From a virus, in the IMG/VR virus record IMGVR_UViG_3300032073_000249, positions 1-23,884 of that record: DNA of 23,884 nucleotides; one strand, given 5' to 3'. Numbering within the stretch: the first letter of the stretch is position 1; every line of letters begins with the position of its first letter. Under the pieces are notes generated by a model. It worked only from the letters and a program-made list of their open reading frames with translations, had not been told where the DNA came from and did not search any database. Shown here piece after piece: positions 8,501 to 17,374 of this stretch. The position numbers were made by a program, and so were the translations under genes.

Positions 8501-11500
8501 AGTTCCTGTTATAGTTGCTACATAACTACCAGATGTTTTAGTTCCTAATGTTACAGCATCGTTTGCGATCTTACCAGTAGTAACTGCAGAGTTTGCAATC
8601 ATTCCAGTCGCAACACCAAGTGCTTTAATTCTTAAACCATCAGTAACAATTTCAAGTGAAGTACCATTAAGCTTAACATCAAGATCCCAATAGCCAGATA
8701 AGTCTGGTGATGTACCAGTTTCTGTCCAGGTTGCAGTAAGTCCATTACTAGCACTACTGCTAATTAAATGTCTAGCGTTATAGAAGTTAACAAGAGGTGA
8801 TGTTACTGTAGTACCATCGTTCTTCATTCCAACTACTGTCCATGCTCTTGATGGATCAGCTGATACTTTTGTTTCGTCCCATTGCAGTTTAACATCGTGA
8901 TCGTTACTACCAGAAATATGATCTCTATCTACCTGTAATCCCATTTGAGTATTAATGTTAGCATCTAATTTTAAGAATGCTGATCCGAAGTTTGCAACTC
9001 CACCTGCTGATGAGAATAACACAGTAGCATTTGAAAAATCAACTTGTGTTCCATTTCTAAATACGATTTGGTCAGAACCATTATTTTCACCGATGTTCAT
9101 ATTACCAGTAAAATCTATTGTAGTAGCATCGACTGATAAATTGCTATTAACTGTCATTGCACTACTGAATGTTTTGGCTCCTGCAATTGATTGCGCGCCT
9201 GAAGTTCTAACAACTGTGTTATCAACTGATATTGATCTATTTGCTGTTAGGTTTCCAATAGTAGTAGTAATACCATCGCCGCCCGATAAAGTAATTGCTC
9301 TAAGAGTAGTAAGTTCTCCATCGTTAGAAACAATAGCACCACTTAAGTTATCCAATACTCCAAATATTGTAGCAGATTTATGTGCATGATTTCCACCACT
9401 ATGTGTAATACCATCTGTTGTATTAACTGCTCCAAGGTCTGCTACGATAGCTTGGATTGCGTTTGTAATATTTGTTTGTCCGTTTGTTGAATGATCAGCA
9501 AGAGAGCTGAATGCGTTACCGCCAACTCCAACTTCGTCATGTAACTCATTAAGTGCTAACTTAATGTTATTTCTATTTGTAAACTTAGTGTTTAATTGCC
9601 CAATATCAAGAATACCGCCGATAGTAGTATTACCAGTTACGTCTAATGTATTTTGAAGAGTAGTTGCACTTAGTACATCAAGAGTTGAATCAATATCAGT
9701 AGCACCATCAATATTAACAGTACCAGTTAAGAGTGTATTAACGTTAACAGTTAAATCACCTGAAATGGTTGTATCATCTCCTGTTCCGTTACCTAAGAAG
9801 TTACTAGATCTTGTATTTAATTGACCAATCAAAGTACTTGCACCGTCAACATTAAGAGTAGTATCTAAATCAGTCGCGCCAGTTACGTGCAGTGTGCCAT
9901 CAACAGTAGATTCATCAAGAGTTGTAACACCATCTACATTTAAATTTCCATCTATTTGTGTGTTACCATCAATTGAAGTGGCACCAGTTGCAGCAGTAAC
10001 ATTAAACTTAGAAGCACCTACCTCAAAATTACCATCAACATCGAGTGTTCCAGAGAATGTAGCATTTGCTCCACTACCTGTCAACATTGTAGTAGTACCA
10101 GATTGAATGACTAAATTATTTCCAGTTCCCCACGCTAGATTAGCATACTGGGTTCCTGCCTTTTTTAAATATATATCAGCACCTGCAACATCTAAATTAA
10201 TATCTCCGGCAGAATCAATAGTAAATGTTCCAGAGGTCACATTAAATGCACTTGAGCCAGCAGTAATTTCTTTTGTTGATGCATCGAAGACACCTTCGAT
10301 TTCGTTAATAGCATCTCTAACGTTTTGAGCGTTAGTGCTTAACGTGTAGTTAGAATTAGCTCCTCGTACTGCTGTTTCTATTTCGTTAATAGATCCAACT
10401 AAGGTAGATTTTACGGTTGTTCCTAATCCGGTAATATCACCGATGTCGCCTTGAATTTCTTGAATACCTGTAACAGCTGTTGTTGAAGAATATCCAGTAG
10501 CGTTATTAATATCATTGTGATCACCAAGTTCAGCTCTTAACTCTTCAATAGCATCTTGGAATCCACCAGAAGATAATCCGGTGAATGATACATTACTAGT
10601 ACCATATAAATCTGTTTCGTGTTCGTTAATTGATAAGACCAAATCATTAGCAGCAGTAGTTAGATTTTCGGTAACACCAACGTCATCTTGAAGTTCGTTA
10701 ATAGCAGCAATAACATCCATACTAAATATTTTAATATCGTCATTAGCTGCAGCTGGAGTATTTAATTCAATACCGTTTCCGTATGTTGTATCATAGTTAA
10801 CAATAGCACCATGCTTATTACCAGCAATTACTGATGATTGGCCAAGAATTCTTATATCATCACTATTAACAAATGAACCACTACTTACTTTAAGTAACAT
10901 TTCAGTTGCTGTAGTTCTTAAAATAGTACCATACCAAGCAGCAGTTGATTCTACACTTGCTTGTGTAGATAATTGACTACTGTGAATATAAACAGTTTGG
11001 CCTTCAACAAATTCTGTTACAGTAGGATTTCCAGTTAAAGGGATCCTAGCTCTTAAATTAATAGCGTGGAATCCATTTACCGCAGTTGTGCTTTGTGTAA
11101 GTTCAGTTCCATTTTTATAAACTCTTACAACACCTAGCGGATATGCTTCACCAATTCTACTAACAATTTTAGCTGCAGCGATATCTGATCCACCAGCTGT
11201 AAGTTTACTTGAAGCACTAAATGTACCAGTAGTATTTTTAACTAATATCTTAGTGCTGTCGATAGATACGATTGTACAAGAGAATCCACCAGTCTGTGTC
11301 ATCTCTACACCAGATACAAAAGATGATGGAATAGTAGGATTACCTTTAAGAATAATATAACCGCCAGTATTGTCAACTGTTTCTTGCGGTTTAATTTCAA
11401 ATCTTACAGTTTTACTACCATCATCGTTTCCATAGAATACTGTATCACCTGCAGTAACATTATCAAACAGATATGTCTTATCTTTTAAATTAGAATTAAG

Positions 11501-11599
11501 CTGTTCATTATCGCCTAAGTGAAGAGATACTTCGTTACCCTTCTGTCTTAAACCTTCTAATGAATCTGATTGTAATACTCTAGTTTCTTTATTAGCCAT
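5249..11599 (-). CDS. Giant tail fiber, 2116 aa, C-terminal S74 chaperone
   Basis: Residues 1 to about 300 form an N-terminal region (MANKETRVLQSDSLEGLRQKG) familiar from marine T4-like structural proteins, probably the virion attachment end. Residues about 300-440 hold helical INELxxxxG repeats. About 500-670 hold beta repeats such as IDGNLNVDG and VDGTLHVTG. Near 1050 is VGLPNDVTIANDLTV, shared with the 535-aa protein. About 1180-1520 hold DKGSSQ and DTYGHVTG-type repeats. About 1520-1885 hold five tandem modules ending in FxGALxGNAxTAT. The last 102 residues are a Peptidase_S74 (endosialidase-type) intramolecular chaperone starting SDVKLKDNI and ending in a coiled coil. In this family the domain trimerises the fiber and then cuts itself off before the conserved Ser; here that is Ser2015, with Lys2020 as the expected dyad partner. 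Its ATG overlaps the previous stop (TAATG). Role: receptor-binding fiber (inference). Confidence 0.9.
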   Translation of the reverse strand: MANKETRVLQSDSLEGLRQKGNEVSLHLGDNEQLNSNLKDKTYLFDNVTAGDTVFYGNDDGSKTVRFEIKPQETVDNTGGYIILKGNPTIPSSFVSGVEMTQTGGFSCTIVSIDSTKILVKNTTGTFSASSKLTAGGSDIAAAKIVSRIGEAYPLGVVRVYKNGTELTQSTTAVNGFHAINLRARIPLTGNPTVTEFVEGQTVYIHSSQLSTQASVESTAAWYGTILRTTATEMLLKVSSGSFVNSDDIRILGQSSVIAGNKHGAIVNYDTTYGNGIELNTPAAANDDIKIFSMDVIAAINELQDDVGVTENLTTAANDLVLSINEHETDLYGTSNVSFTGLSSGGFQDAIEELRAELGDHNDINNATGYSSTTAVTGIQEIQGDIGDITGLGTTVKSTLVGSINEIETAVRGANSNYTLSTNAQNVRDAINEIEGVFDASTKEITAGSSAFNVTSGTFTIDSAGDINLDVAGADIYLKKAGTQYANLAWGTGNNLVIQSGTTTMLTGSGANATFSGTLDVDGNFEVGASKFNVTAATGATSIDGNTQIDGNLNVDGVTTLDESTVDGTLHVTGATDLDTTLNVDGASTLIGQLNTRSSNFLGNGTGDDTTISGDLTVNVNTLLTGTVNIDGATDIDSTLDVLSATTLQNTLDVTGNTTIGGILDIGQLNTKFTNRNNIKLALNELHDEVGVGGNAFSSLADHSTNGQTNITNAIQAIVADLGAVNTTDGITHSGGNHAHKSATIFGVLDNLSGAIVSNDGELTTLRAITLSGGDGITTTIGNLTANRSISVDNTVVRTSGAQSIAGAKTFSSAMTVNSNLSVDATTIDFTGNMNIGENNGSDQIVFRNGTQVDFSNATVLFSSAGGVANFGSAFLKLDANINTQMGLQVDRDHISGSNDHDVKLQWDETKVSADPSRAWTVVGMKNDGTTVTSPLVNFYNARHLISSSASNGLTATWTETGTSPDLSGYWDLDVKLNGTSLEIVTDGLRIKALGVATGMIANSAVTTGKIANDAVTLGTKTSGSYVATITGTSAEVEVSGSGTEGRAVTVGLPNDVTIANDLTVTGDLYVNGTETKLNVSTLEVEDTLILAGNNLGSTEPTSGGFGLETKPFAGVHSNAAGGVTGAHSIVYNFATDRWEADGSLILSTATLSTPQVEGSDFGPGDNLTFTAGSGLSESVSGFAVTYNNTDKGSSQAIWKNIVTDNGTAVANSNNDTLTITGGTMLDSARSGDTITINHSDTSTLNGSYGNLSTQNGIYISGLVVDDRGHLTNIQAGNFDTRYIQSFQVEDGDGTELSITQGKEWKFVEGAGSGASIDINWTDTSPGSDADPFDLTFAVTNTDKGSSQNIFKNIVVRNLADTVLGTVVADNNNDTVYLDAGNSGITLSVSAASDHISINHADTSSQANVNNSGNTFIQDLTFDTYGHVTGVTSGSVTVGDGVTTAQVPSSATSTNHASGIVLTGDTNWSANQTGASNFQIAHANTSGQASVDNSNNNVIQDITLDTFGHITAIASKNITSVAHATDADNINIDASNSNTNYQVTFSANDDGGYNRQYIDTDNGHFNYNPSTNHLHGFAEITATKFDGALEGNADTATWADTVDVNDSDANANYRIVWHSGDTVYSTGGITLHPLNNTISATTFIGALSGNASTSSSCSGNAATATYATSAGSAGTATTATNSNKINIQTTAGNTNYRLVFKGAANETAGYHELYQDSGASLYYNPHTNVLTCPTFSGALSGNATTASSTPIATNADYINIDETNTNANYQVYFGANNGTSYQRPYIDSDNGRFNYNPSTGHLHGFAEITATKFDGALEGNADTATDIRVVERTTENVNYHILGVATDIAGTSKMVNGHGSFYWNGNSTKLHAPKFAGDLSSCTGYAYSDLTGKPTIPAAANNGTITITQTGISNQTFTVNQSGNTTIALADNNTTYSEGGGIDINGSNVISVESDQINHIFKVGSSSAGNISIDMQNTGYADFKASGATIEFRMTASGDFHADGDIYAYSTTTNSDVKLKDNIQKVTGALELVSQLDGVTFNWKKDGKASAGVIAQNVEEVLPSAVKDVETLNEDDTHKVVDYNQLSALFIEAIKELKEENKYLRDEIENLKSINR
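5254..5261 (-). promoter_or_regulatory. T4-type late promoter for the 110-82-535 unit
   Basis: TATAAATAGATA on the minus strand overlaps the last codons and stop of the 2116-aa fiber (AGT ATA AAT AGA TAG, Ser-Ile-Asn-Arg-stop). The predicted start near 5248 leaves a leader of only about 10 bases before the ATG at 5238, so the AGG part of the ribosome binding site would fall at or before the start of transcription. Confidence 0.8.
6126..6247 (-). repeat. 122-base near-identical direct repeat, copy B
   Basis: This matches 6810-6931 at a fixed offset of 684 bases with five differences by eye; the first 70 or so bases are identical. It encodes HLHGFAEITATKFDGALEG and flanking residues within fiber modules. 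Confidence 0.85.
6810..6931 (-). repeat. 122-base near-identical direct repeat, copy A
   Basis: This is the partner of 6126-6247. The separation of 684 bases equals 228 codons, so the reading frame is kept, and either deletion or gain by recombination between copies would leave the fiber intact. Confidence 0.85.
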
Positions 11600-11829
11600 T
11601 ATTTACTCGCTATACTTTTTAGTAATTTTTTTATTTCTGCCATATCGGCTTTTAATGATTCAATATCTTTAGTTTGCTGTAGATCTATTTCAGCCTTTAC
11701 AGCTTTACGATCTCTTGCTTGAATCCTTGCTTCATATGCCGACCTATTAGTATTTATAACTGCACCAGTTGTTAGATCTTTAACTAGGTTAGGTTCATCT
11801 ACTATTTCTACTATTTTTTTTCTTGCCAT
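11599..11829 (-). CDS. Small coiled-coil protein, 76 aa
   Basis: The N-terminal half is basic and polar (MARKKIVEIVDEPNLVKDL, then VINTNRSAYEARIQARDRK). The C-terminal half is a predicted coiled coil (IESLKADMAEIKKLLKSI). Similar short proteins lie at this position, between the DUF4815 protein and a large fiber, in marine T4-like phages; no function is known to me. The gene starts three bases after the stop of the 1834-aa gene and ends in TAATG, overlapping the fiber start by one base, so its translation is probably coupled to the fiber. A TATAAATA late promoter lies inside it. It could be a fiber assembly chaperone or a small structural linker; both are guesses from size, coiled coil and coupling. 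Confidence 0.7.
   Translation of the reverse strand: MARKKIVEIVDEPNLVKDLTTGAVINTNRSAYEARIQARDRKAVKAEIDLQQTKDIESLKADMAEIKKLLKSIASK
11751..11758 (-). promoter_or_regulatory. Late promoter inside the 76-aa gene
   Basis: TATAAATA on the minus strand, within codons for Val-Ile-Asn-Thr. It lies about 150 bases before the 2116-aa fiber start and could give that gene its own late transcript. The extension (CTAATA) differs from the GATA seen at four other sites, and the coding location makes chance occurrence possible. Confidence 0.5.
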
Positions 11830-11832
11830 AAT

Positions 11833-14800
11833 TTATGCCGTTGTTGCTATTGCTCTGAAGTCGCCAATCATTGGAACGTTTGAGCTGTTTTTAGATCTTA
11901 ATACAATTTTAATTGCAAACTTTGAGAATGATCCATCTATTACATTACTTGCTAAAGCGTTTGCAACTGTAGGTGTAATTTCGTAATGAACTTCGCTCAT
12001 TCCAGAATCTGATATTGGTATAGCTTTTACTGGATTAATTGGTCTCCAATTTAATTGTGAAAAGTCTGAATCATCACCAGAACCTTGAACCTTATAATAT
12101 AGATCTACTGCTGAATCTGTAGGTCTATGTACTGTTGTATATACATCAATTAAATCAGCTTCGTTTTCTAATTCAATCTTCTTAGTTATATATTTAGCTA
12201 AATTAGAAGTACCTGATGGCGCGGTCTCTGGTATGTATGTTCCTCTAGTCGTGTATGCTTGATGGTTTGAAGTAGCATCATTAATTCTATTTTGAACTGT
12301 TACTAAAGATGTTCTTTCAATATCTAGCACAGGAGATATTCTATCGTTACCACCATTACTCAAAGTACATTTAACTTCAGTAAGTGAAGTAGATCCTCCA
12401 TTAGCAACAGGTGACATTACACATAATGGAATATCTGGTTTGTAGTTACTATTTGGAAGTATTGTAACTTGTGGCTGTACACCGTATGGTGATTGAGTAG
12501 AAGTATCCATAGAAGACCCAGCAGTTGGAAGCAATTGTGTAACAAGTGTAGTACCTGGTACTTGAGTATTCTCTAATGATAACCTTAATGTATTATAAGA
12601 TCTATTTTCAGTAGCAGTCATTTCAGTTCCACCGCCTACAATACCTGAAGCAGTAGCGCTTCCTGTATGTGTAATAACATATGAGTCGTGTTCTATCTCA
12701 GTAATAGCATGCGTCTTATTAATCTTAGAAATATCACTAATACCGTTTTCAGCAGCGAATCCAGCTAATGTTACCTTATGAGCAACACTTCCGTAATGAC
12801 CATGGTTTTTATGGTGAACTCTAATTTTAGTAGCTGTAAGAAACTCTAGTGAATTTGGATTTAATTTAAAAGGTTCAATAGCATCATTAACTAAAGTGAT
12901 ATGTTGATCACTAGTAGAGAATGCACAACGATTAAGTTTAAACTTAAGATCTTTAGTTTGTTCAGCTGTCCATGTAGAAGCATTTGCAGATGTAAAGAAC
13001 ACTCCGTTGTATGGTTGTTTATTAACTCTTATAGATGTTCTTGTTAAATCCATTCCGCCTACTTCAGCTACATATACTTTATAATCAGCTGAGTTAGCAA
13101 TTAATACTATAGCATATTCAGTATCTCTTTCCAAGTATACTGGGAATTTAAATTTAACATTAGTACCAGTAGAAGCATTAGCCGAAGTTGTAATATCTGC
13201 TGGGTATACAACTACGTCTGATCCAGGAACTACTCTTTGTGTAGGATAACCATTTTCTACAGCTCTAATAGAAATTTCTATTGGAATATTTGCATCCTTA
13301 GCATTAAAAAATATATCAACACTATTAGCAAATATACCAGCGCCAGAAGAATCCGGATCTGTTATTGCAAATGTTTGTGATACAGGATCAGTCCATCTTA
13401 CTAATTCAACCGATTTGTCAAATGTGGTCCTAGTAACTGAATTGGATTCACCAACTTCTCTAGTAACTAGTCTTGGTATTTTAGTAGCAATAATTGTTTT
13501 CTGATGAACTTCAAGTAAACCTTGAGAATAAAATGTTGTTGATGCATAAGTATCAGCAAGATTAGAATCATTAGCTGAGCTATCAGTTAATTTAAATTCT
13601 CTTGAGCCTGATTTAAATTTAAGAACATCATTCCTAGGAATAACAAATGACCCAGTACATCTACCCGCCGCGTCTGTTGTTAAAGATCCAGAAGCACTAG
13701 AGGTTGCACCATTAGAATCAACCCATGTAGTTTTTCCACTGTATGATTTAACACCTGTACGTGTTGAAAACTGTATAAAGCTTGATTCAGTTTTACAGTA
13801 TGGTGTTACATTAGTACCATTAAAGAATGCATATAACTTACTGTTTGGTTTCATAAGTTCAGCTTGGAAATATATTCTTCTTGAACGCATGAATGGAATA
13901 AAGTTTGTTTCTACAACGTAATCTCCAACTTCTTTAAATTGAGTATCAGTTGCAATTGAAGTTGTTAATCCAGATCTAGAGGCTGAACCAGTTTCCGTAA
14001 ATGCTCTTTGAGTTTCTTTAATTATAGCTGCGTTTCTATTACGTGGAGCTTGTCCTAAACCTAATCTTTGTGCAACGTTTTTTCCTACTAATCTTTGTGT
14101 TGATGTTTCACCGGTCTGCTCTTTACCAGTCCAATTTGTTTCCCATTCATTCCAAACCGTTCCAAGAATACCTTCCTCTTCGGCCATAGCTACAAATTGA
14201 TCGTATATACTATTATCATCTATTATAATATCTGGTCTAACATCAACTTCTTTCCATTCATCTGAACCAGGAGATAATTCAATTTTTCCTTCCCATACAA
14301 ATATATCATATGGATTTACAAATTCAGCATAAGTTGAAAATGGTTGATCTATATAAAGACTTGATGTATAAGGTAAAGTAACAATATCACCTCTTCTTGC
14401 AACACCATCACCTTTAACTCCAAATTCAACTGAAGAGTTAACACATGTTCCAGAATCATTTGATTTTCTTATAAGGTTAACATTTCTTTCATCGAACATT
14501 GGCCTAGCAAGACCAGCTGATTTATCAACTGCTATATGATAATCCGGATTAGATACATTACCTATATTATGTCCTGTAAAGTTATCTACGATAAATCCAT
14601 TTTTAATTCTTGGGTTACCATCACCATCTAATAGTGGTGTTGATTGTGCTGATTTTTCTAATAGTGAAAGCGTAGTATAATATTCTAATGTTTTAATTCT
14701 TTTATCTAGCTTTCCAATATCTCTCATTGTGTATCGCTTATTATCATAAGGGATAGGTTTAATATCTAATTTATTAAATACATAAGGAGCAATGTCTAAT

Positions 14801-17337
14801 GTGTATAACGGCATTGCATCTTTTACATTTTCAGGAGCTACTGGATCAATATTAGATACGCCTGTAACATATTTGTATTCGCCTTGTTTAGTAATAAATA
14901 GTTTATCCTTACGTGGAAGATATACACTAATATTATTAGTAGCAAAGTTATCAGGAGCTACTGGAGATGATATAGCAGATATTCCGCCTGAAAATGTTCC
15001 GTCAATAGCTTTAACTGGCCTAAAGTCTAAACAATCTCTTAGATCAATAACACCTTGAGAACTTTTAAACGTTGGGATTCTTTCGTACTTAGCAGCCTCA
15101 GCAGTAGTAGGTGTACCAGTTGGGTCACCTGGTGAGTAATATGAATCTACTGAGAAGTAATCGCCAGGTCCGTGTGTGTAATGGTCATATGTAATTACCA
15201 TCGCACCGTTTGGTACTGTTTCGCCACCTTTTAATATAATAGATGATTGTGTATAAAAATTTTCTCTTTGGCCATCATCCAATATAAACTTATCGAGAAC
15301 AGACTTACTATTAACGTCTGTAATATTAATTATTTTACTAACATCATTTACACCTAGAGGATATATTGAAGTACCATTTGCAAATGTTTTTGTTACAGTT
15401 TGGTTTACAGCTAATGATTTTGTTTTTGGTTGAAAATTATTTCTAAGAACTGTAACTATTGCTTGAATCGCTACGCCATTATTCATGGCAACACCAGTAT
15501 CAGCTGTACCTAATGTAAACTGAGAAGCGTTAATACCAGATTCAACTGTATCAATCGGGATAGCCTTACCGCTTACATTATCAGCAATAGATACAAAGAT
15601 ATCGTCGTTGTTAGCAAGGAGACCATTTTGAATAGTAAAAATTGCTTTCCCTTGTCCATTAATAGTAGTTGAAACTTTTTGTCTTACCTTATATGAACCA
15701 ACAGTTGAACCAGAAGTTTCTAAAGTTTTGACTGTGTCAAATGGTAACCTGTATACTAATGAGTTATTACCAGTATCAAATAAAGTGGCAGTAGTAGAAG
15801 CGCTGGCTGTAGTACCTACTGTACCTTTAAAGTCTACTCCGGTATTTGCTTGTATAACTCCCTTAACAGCTGAAAATACTTGGCCTGTGTTCATCTGAAC
15901 ATCAAATATATATAATCTATAATGTGAATCACCGACACTAATATATTCTAATCCTCGTGTCCTTGCTGTACCAAGTGTAGTTCCTGCACCGAGAGCAGTA
16001 TTTGTTAAATTAATTAACTTTAAATTATGAACATCTGGAATACCTAGAATATCTGTAGGCCTTAATCTAATATAATTACCTAATGGTATAGCTGTAGTTG
16101 CACCAGATGCTAAACCAGTATCACTTGCTGTTCTTGGCTTATCTATAATAACAGGATCAGTAGCACCTTTATCAATTCTAAATCCTTGTACATAAGCAAC
16201 TGATGGTTCAACTGTAATAGCCATCTTACTAGAATTACCGCCATCTGCAAGTAGCTTGTATCCATTGTTTCCAGCGCCATCGTTTAAATGTTCATTAATG
16301 TCTAGAACAAACGGCCTTACTACATAGTTTCCACTTTCATCAAATGTTCTAGTTGCAAATCTTTCAGTAAGTGCGACGTTAGTGTCGTCAGTGGTAACAG
16401 ATTGTGTAATACCATTTTTAATTTTAGTTAATGGAATAAAGTTAACAGTTGTTTGACTAGCTTCTAGTATATTATCTTTAACTAATGTGGCAACGATTTG
16501 GTATCTATCTGCGCCAGGAGCTGTGTGATTAGGTGATCCACTAGCGTTATCTGTTAATGTTGAATCAGTTCCAGAAGTTACTGCATTTTCAACTACACTT
16601 AATCCTAGTGCGTATGTTGGAGTATTAGAATATTTATCTAAAACTAAAGTCTGGCCAGGCACATAAACAAATGTACCATGTAAAAAGAACACACCTTCTT
16701 CTAAATATGCTGATGAACCTTTTCCTACTTTATCGCCTGTTATCGATGAGTTTGTTGATGCAGTCGTACCTACATATTCAGCCGCACTTGCTGAGGCTTC
16801 TCCACCAACTTTACCGTATTGAGTAGTACCGCCACCGCTACTAACAAAAGCTTCTCCAGCTACAAACTTTTTAACATCCTTATTAGGTCCACCGTTATCA
16901 GTATATTTAATAAATAGCGTGTTAGGTTCTCCATTACTAACAAATGTACTAAAACCTACAACCTTAGCTTTAACTTGATTAGTAGTATTTTTAGTACCAG
17001 TAATTGTTTTTCCAACAAAGTCAGCAATGTTAGTAGAAGAATTATATGAAGCTCCGCTTCCAGTAAGAATAGTAGAATAAAAAATATCCTCTATTTTAAT
17101 AAAGTCATATTCAACGTCTAAGGAAGTTTTACCACCGATGACAGCTGAACCATTGTTAAATGCCCACTGACCATACTTATCAAGCTGTGCTTGCAGAGCG
17201 GTCTGCATCTGAGTAAGCTCTCTAGCTTGAACAGAATATCCTGGCTTAAATAATATTCGATGATAGTTTTTTGATTCATCGAAGTCATCGAAATACGGTT
17301 GGCTGTCATAGTTCTTAAGGCTTTTACTTATTGTCAT
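11833..17337 (-). CDS. DUF4815-type virion structural protein, 1834 aa
   Basis: The N-terminus carries the DUF4815 hallmark FKPGYSVQARELTQMQ (residues 30-45) after YDSQPYFDDFDESKNYHRI. Further along are IDLRDCLDFRPV, FVNPYDIFVWEGKIEL, a segment reading QTFAITDPDSSGAGIFANSV, and near the C-terminus SIRVNKQPYNGVFFTSANAS followed by WTAEQTKDLKFKL, then a final FSKFAIKIVLRSKNSSNVP. These are recognisable from a large structural protein conserved next to gp8 in marine T4-like phages. No enzymatic motif was seen. It sits where T4 has gp9, gp10 and gp11, so it probably builds the baseplate periphery or links fibers to the wedge; that role is inferred from position. It is preceded by its own late promoter (17360-17367) and a purine-rich AGAAGAG ribosome binding site before the ATG. 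Confidence 0.85.
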   Translation of the reverse strand: MTISKSLKNYDSQPYFDDFDESKNYHRILFKPGYSVQARELTQMQTALQAQLDKYGQWAFNNGSAVIGGKTSLDVEYDFIKIEDIFYSTILTGSGASYNSSTNIADFVGKTITGTKNTTNQVKAKVVGFSTFVSNGEPNTLFIKYTDNGGPNKDVKKFVAGEAFVSSGGGTTQYGKVGGEASASAAEYVGTTASTNSSITGDKVGKGSSAYLEEGVFFLHGTFVYVPGQTLVLDKYSNTPTYALGLSVVENAVTSGTDSTLTDNASGSPNHTAPGADRYQIVATLVKDNILEASQTTVNFIPLTKIKNGITQSVTTDDTNVALTERFATRTFDESGNYVVRPFVLDINEHLNDGAGNNGYKLLADGGNSSKMAITVEPSVAYVQGFRIDKGATDPVIIDKPRTASDTGLASGATTAIPLGNYIRLRPTDILGIPDVHNLKLINLTNTALGAGTTLGTARTRGLEYISVGDSHYRLYIFDVQMNTGQVFSAVKGVIQANTGVDFKGTVGTTASASTTATLFDTGNNSLVYRLPFDTVKTLETSGSTVGSYKVRQKVSTTINGQGKAIFTIQNGLLANNDDIFVSIADNVSGKAIPIDTVESGINASQFTLGTADTGVAMNNGVAIQAIVTVLRNNFQPKTKSLAVNQTVTKTFANGTSIYPLGVNDVSKIINITDVNSKSVLDKFILDDGQRENFYTQSSIILKGGETVPNGAMVITYDHYTHGPGDYFSVDSYYSPGDPTGTPTTAEAAKYERIPTFKSSQGVIDLRDCLDFRPVKAIDGTFSGGISAISSPVAPDNFATNNISVYLPRKDKLFITKQGEYKYVTGVSNIDPVAPENVKDAMPLYTLDIAPYVFNKLDIKPIPYDNKRYTMRDIGKLDKRIKTLEYYTTLSLLEKSAQSTPLLDGDGNPRIKNGFIVDNFTGHNIGNVSNPDYHIAVDKSAGLARPMFDERNVNLIRKSNDSGTCVNSSVEFGVKGDGVARRGDIVTLPYTSSLYIDQPFSTYAEFVNPYDIFVWEGKIELSPGSDEWKEVDVRPDIIIDDNSIYDQFVAMAEEEGILGTVWNEWETNWTGKEQTGETSTQRLVGKNVAQRLGLGQAPRNRNAAIIKETQRAFTETGSASRSGLTTSIATDTQFKEVGDYVVETNFIPFMRSRRIYFQAELMKPNSKLYAFFNGTNVTPYCKTESSFIQFSTRTGVKSYSGKTTWVDSNGATSSASGSLTTDAAGRCTGSFVIPRNDVLKFKSGSREFKLTDSSANDSNLADTYASTTFYSQGLLEVHQKTIIATKIPRLVTREVGESNSVTRTTFDKSVELVRWTDPVSQTFAITDPDSSGAGIFANSVDIFFNAKDANIPIEISIRAVENGYPTQRVVPGSDVVVYPADITTSANASTGTNVKFKFPVYLERDTEYAIVLIANSADYKVYVAEVGGMDLTRTSIRVNKQPYNGVFFTSANASTWTAEQTKDLKFKLNRCAFSTSDQHITLVNDAIEPFKLNPNSLEFLTATKIRVHHKNHGHYGSVAHKVTLAGFAAENGISDISKINKTHAITEIEHDSYVITHTGSATASGIVGGGTEMTATENRSYNTLRLSLENTQVPGTTLVTQLLPTAGSSMDTSTQSPYGVQPQVTILPNSNYKPDIPLCVMSPVANGGSTSLTEVKCTLSNGGNDRISPVLDIERTSLVTVQNRINDATSNHQAYTTRGTYIPETAPSGTSNLAKYITKKIELENEADLIDVYTTVHRPTDSAVDLYYKVQGSGDDSDFSQLNWRPINPVKAIPISDSGMSEVHYEITPTVANALASNVIDGSFSKFAIKIVLRSKNSSNVPMIGDFRAIATTA

Positions 17338-17359
17338 CTTTTTTCTCTCTTCTTACTAA

Positions 17360-17367
17360 TATTTATA
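17360..17367 (-). promoter_or_regulatory. T4-type late promoter for the DUF4815 gene
   Basis: TATAAATA on the minus strand in the short gap between gp8 and the 1834-aa gene. The predicted start near 17354 gives a leader of about 17 bases containing AGAAGAG. It probably also serves the 76-aa and 2116-aa genes. Confidence 0.8.
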
Positions 17368-17374
17368 AGATATA

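Noticed and set aside
1-11599. Diversity-generating retroelement or phase-variable cassette in the fiber region
   Set aside because: No reverse transcriptase, template repeat, C-type lectin variable region or invertase was seen; the repeats are direct and part of the fiber modules.
16630-16640. GATAAATA on the minus strand inside the 1834-aa gene, and TATAAATG variants near 5763, 18505 and 23485
   Set aside because: They deviate from TATAAATA and lie within coding sequence with no gene start at a suitable distance.
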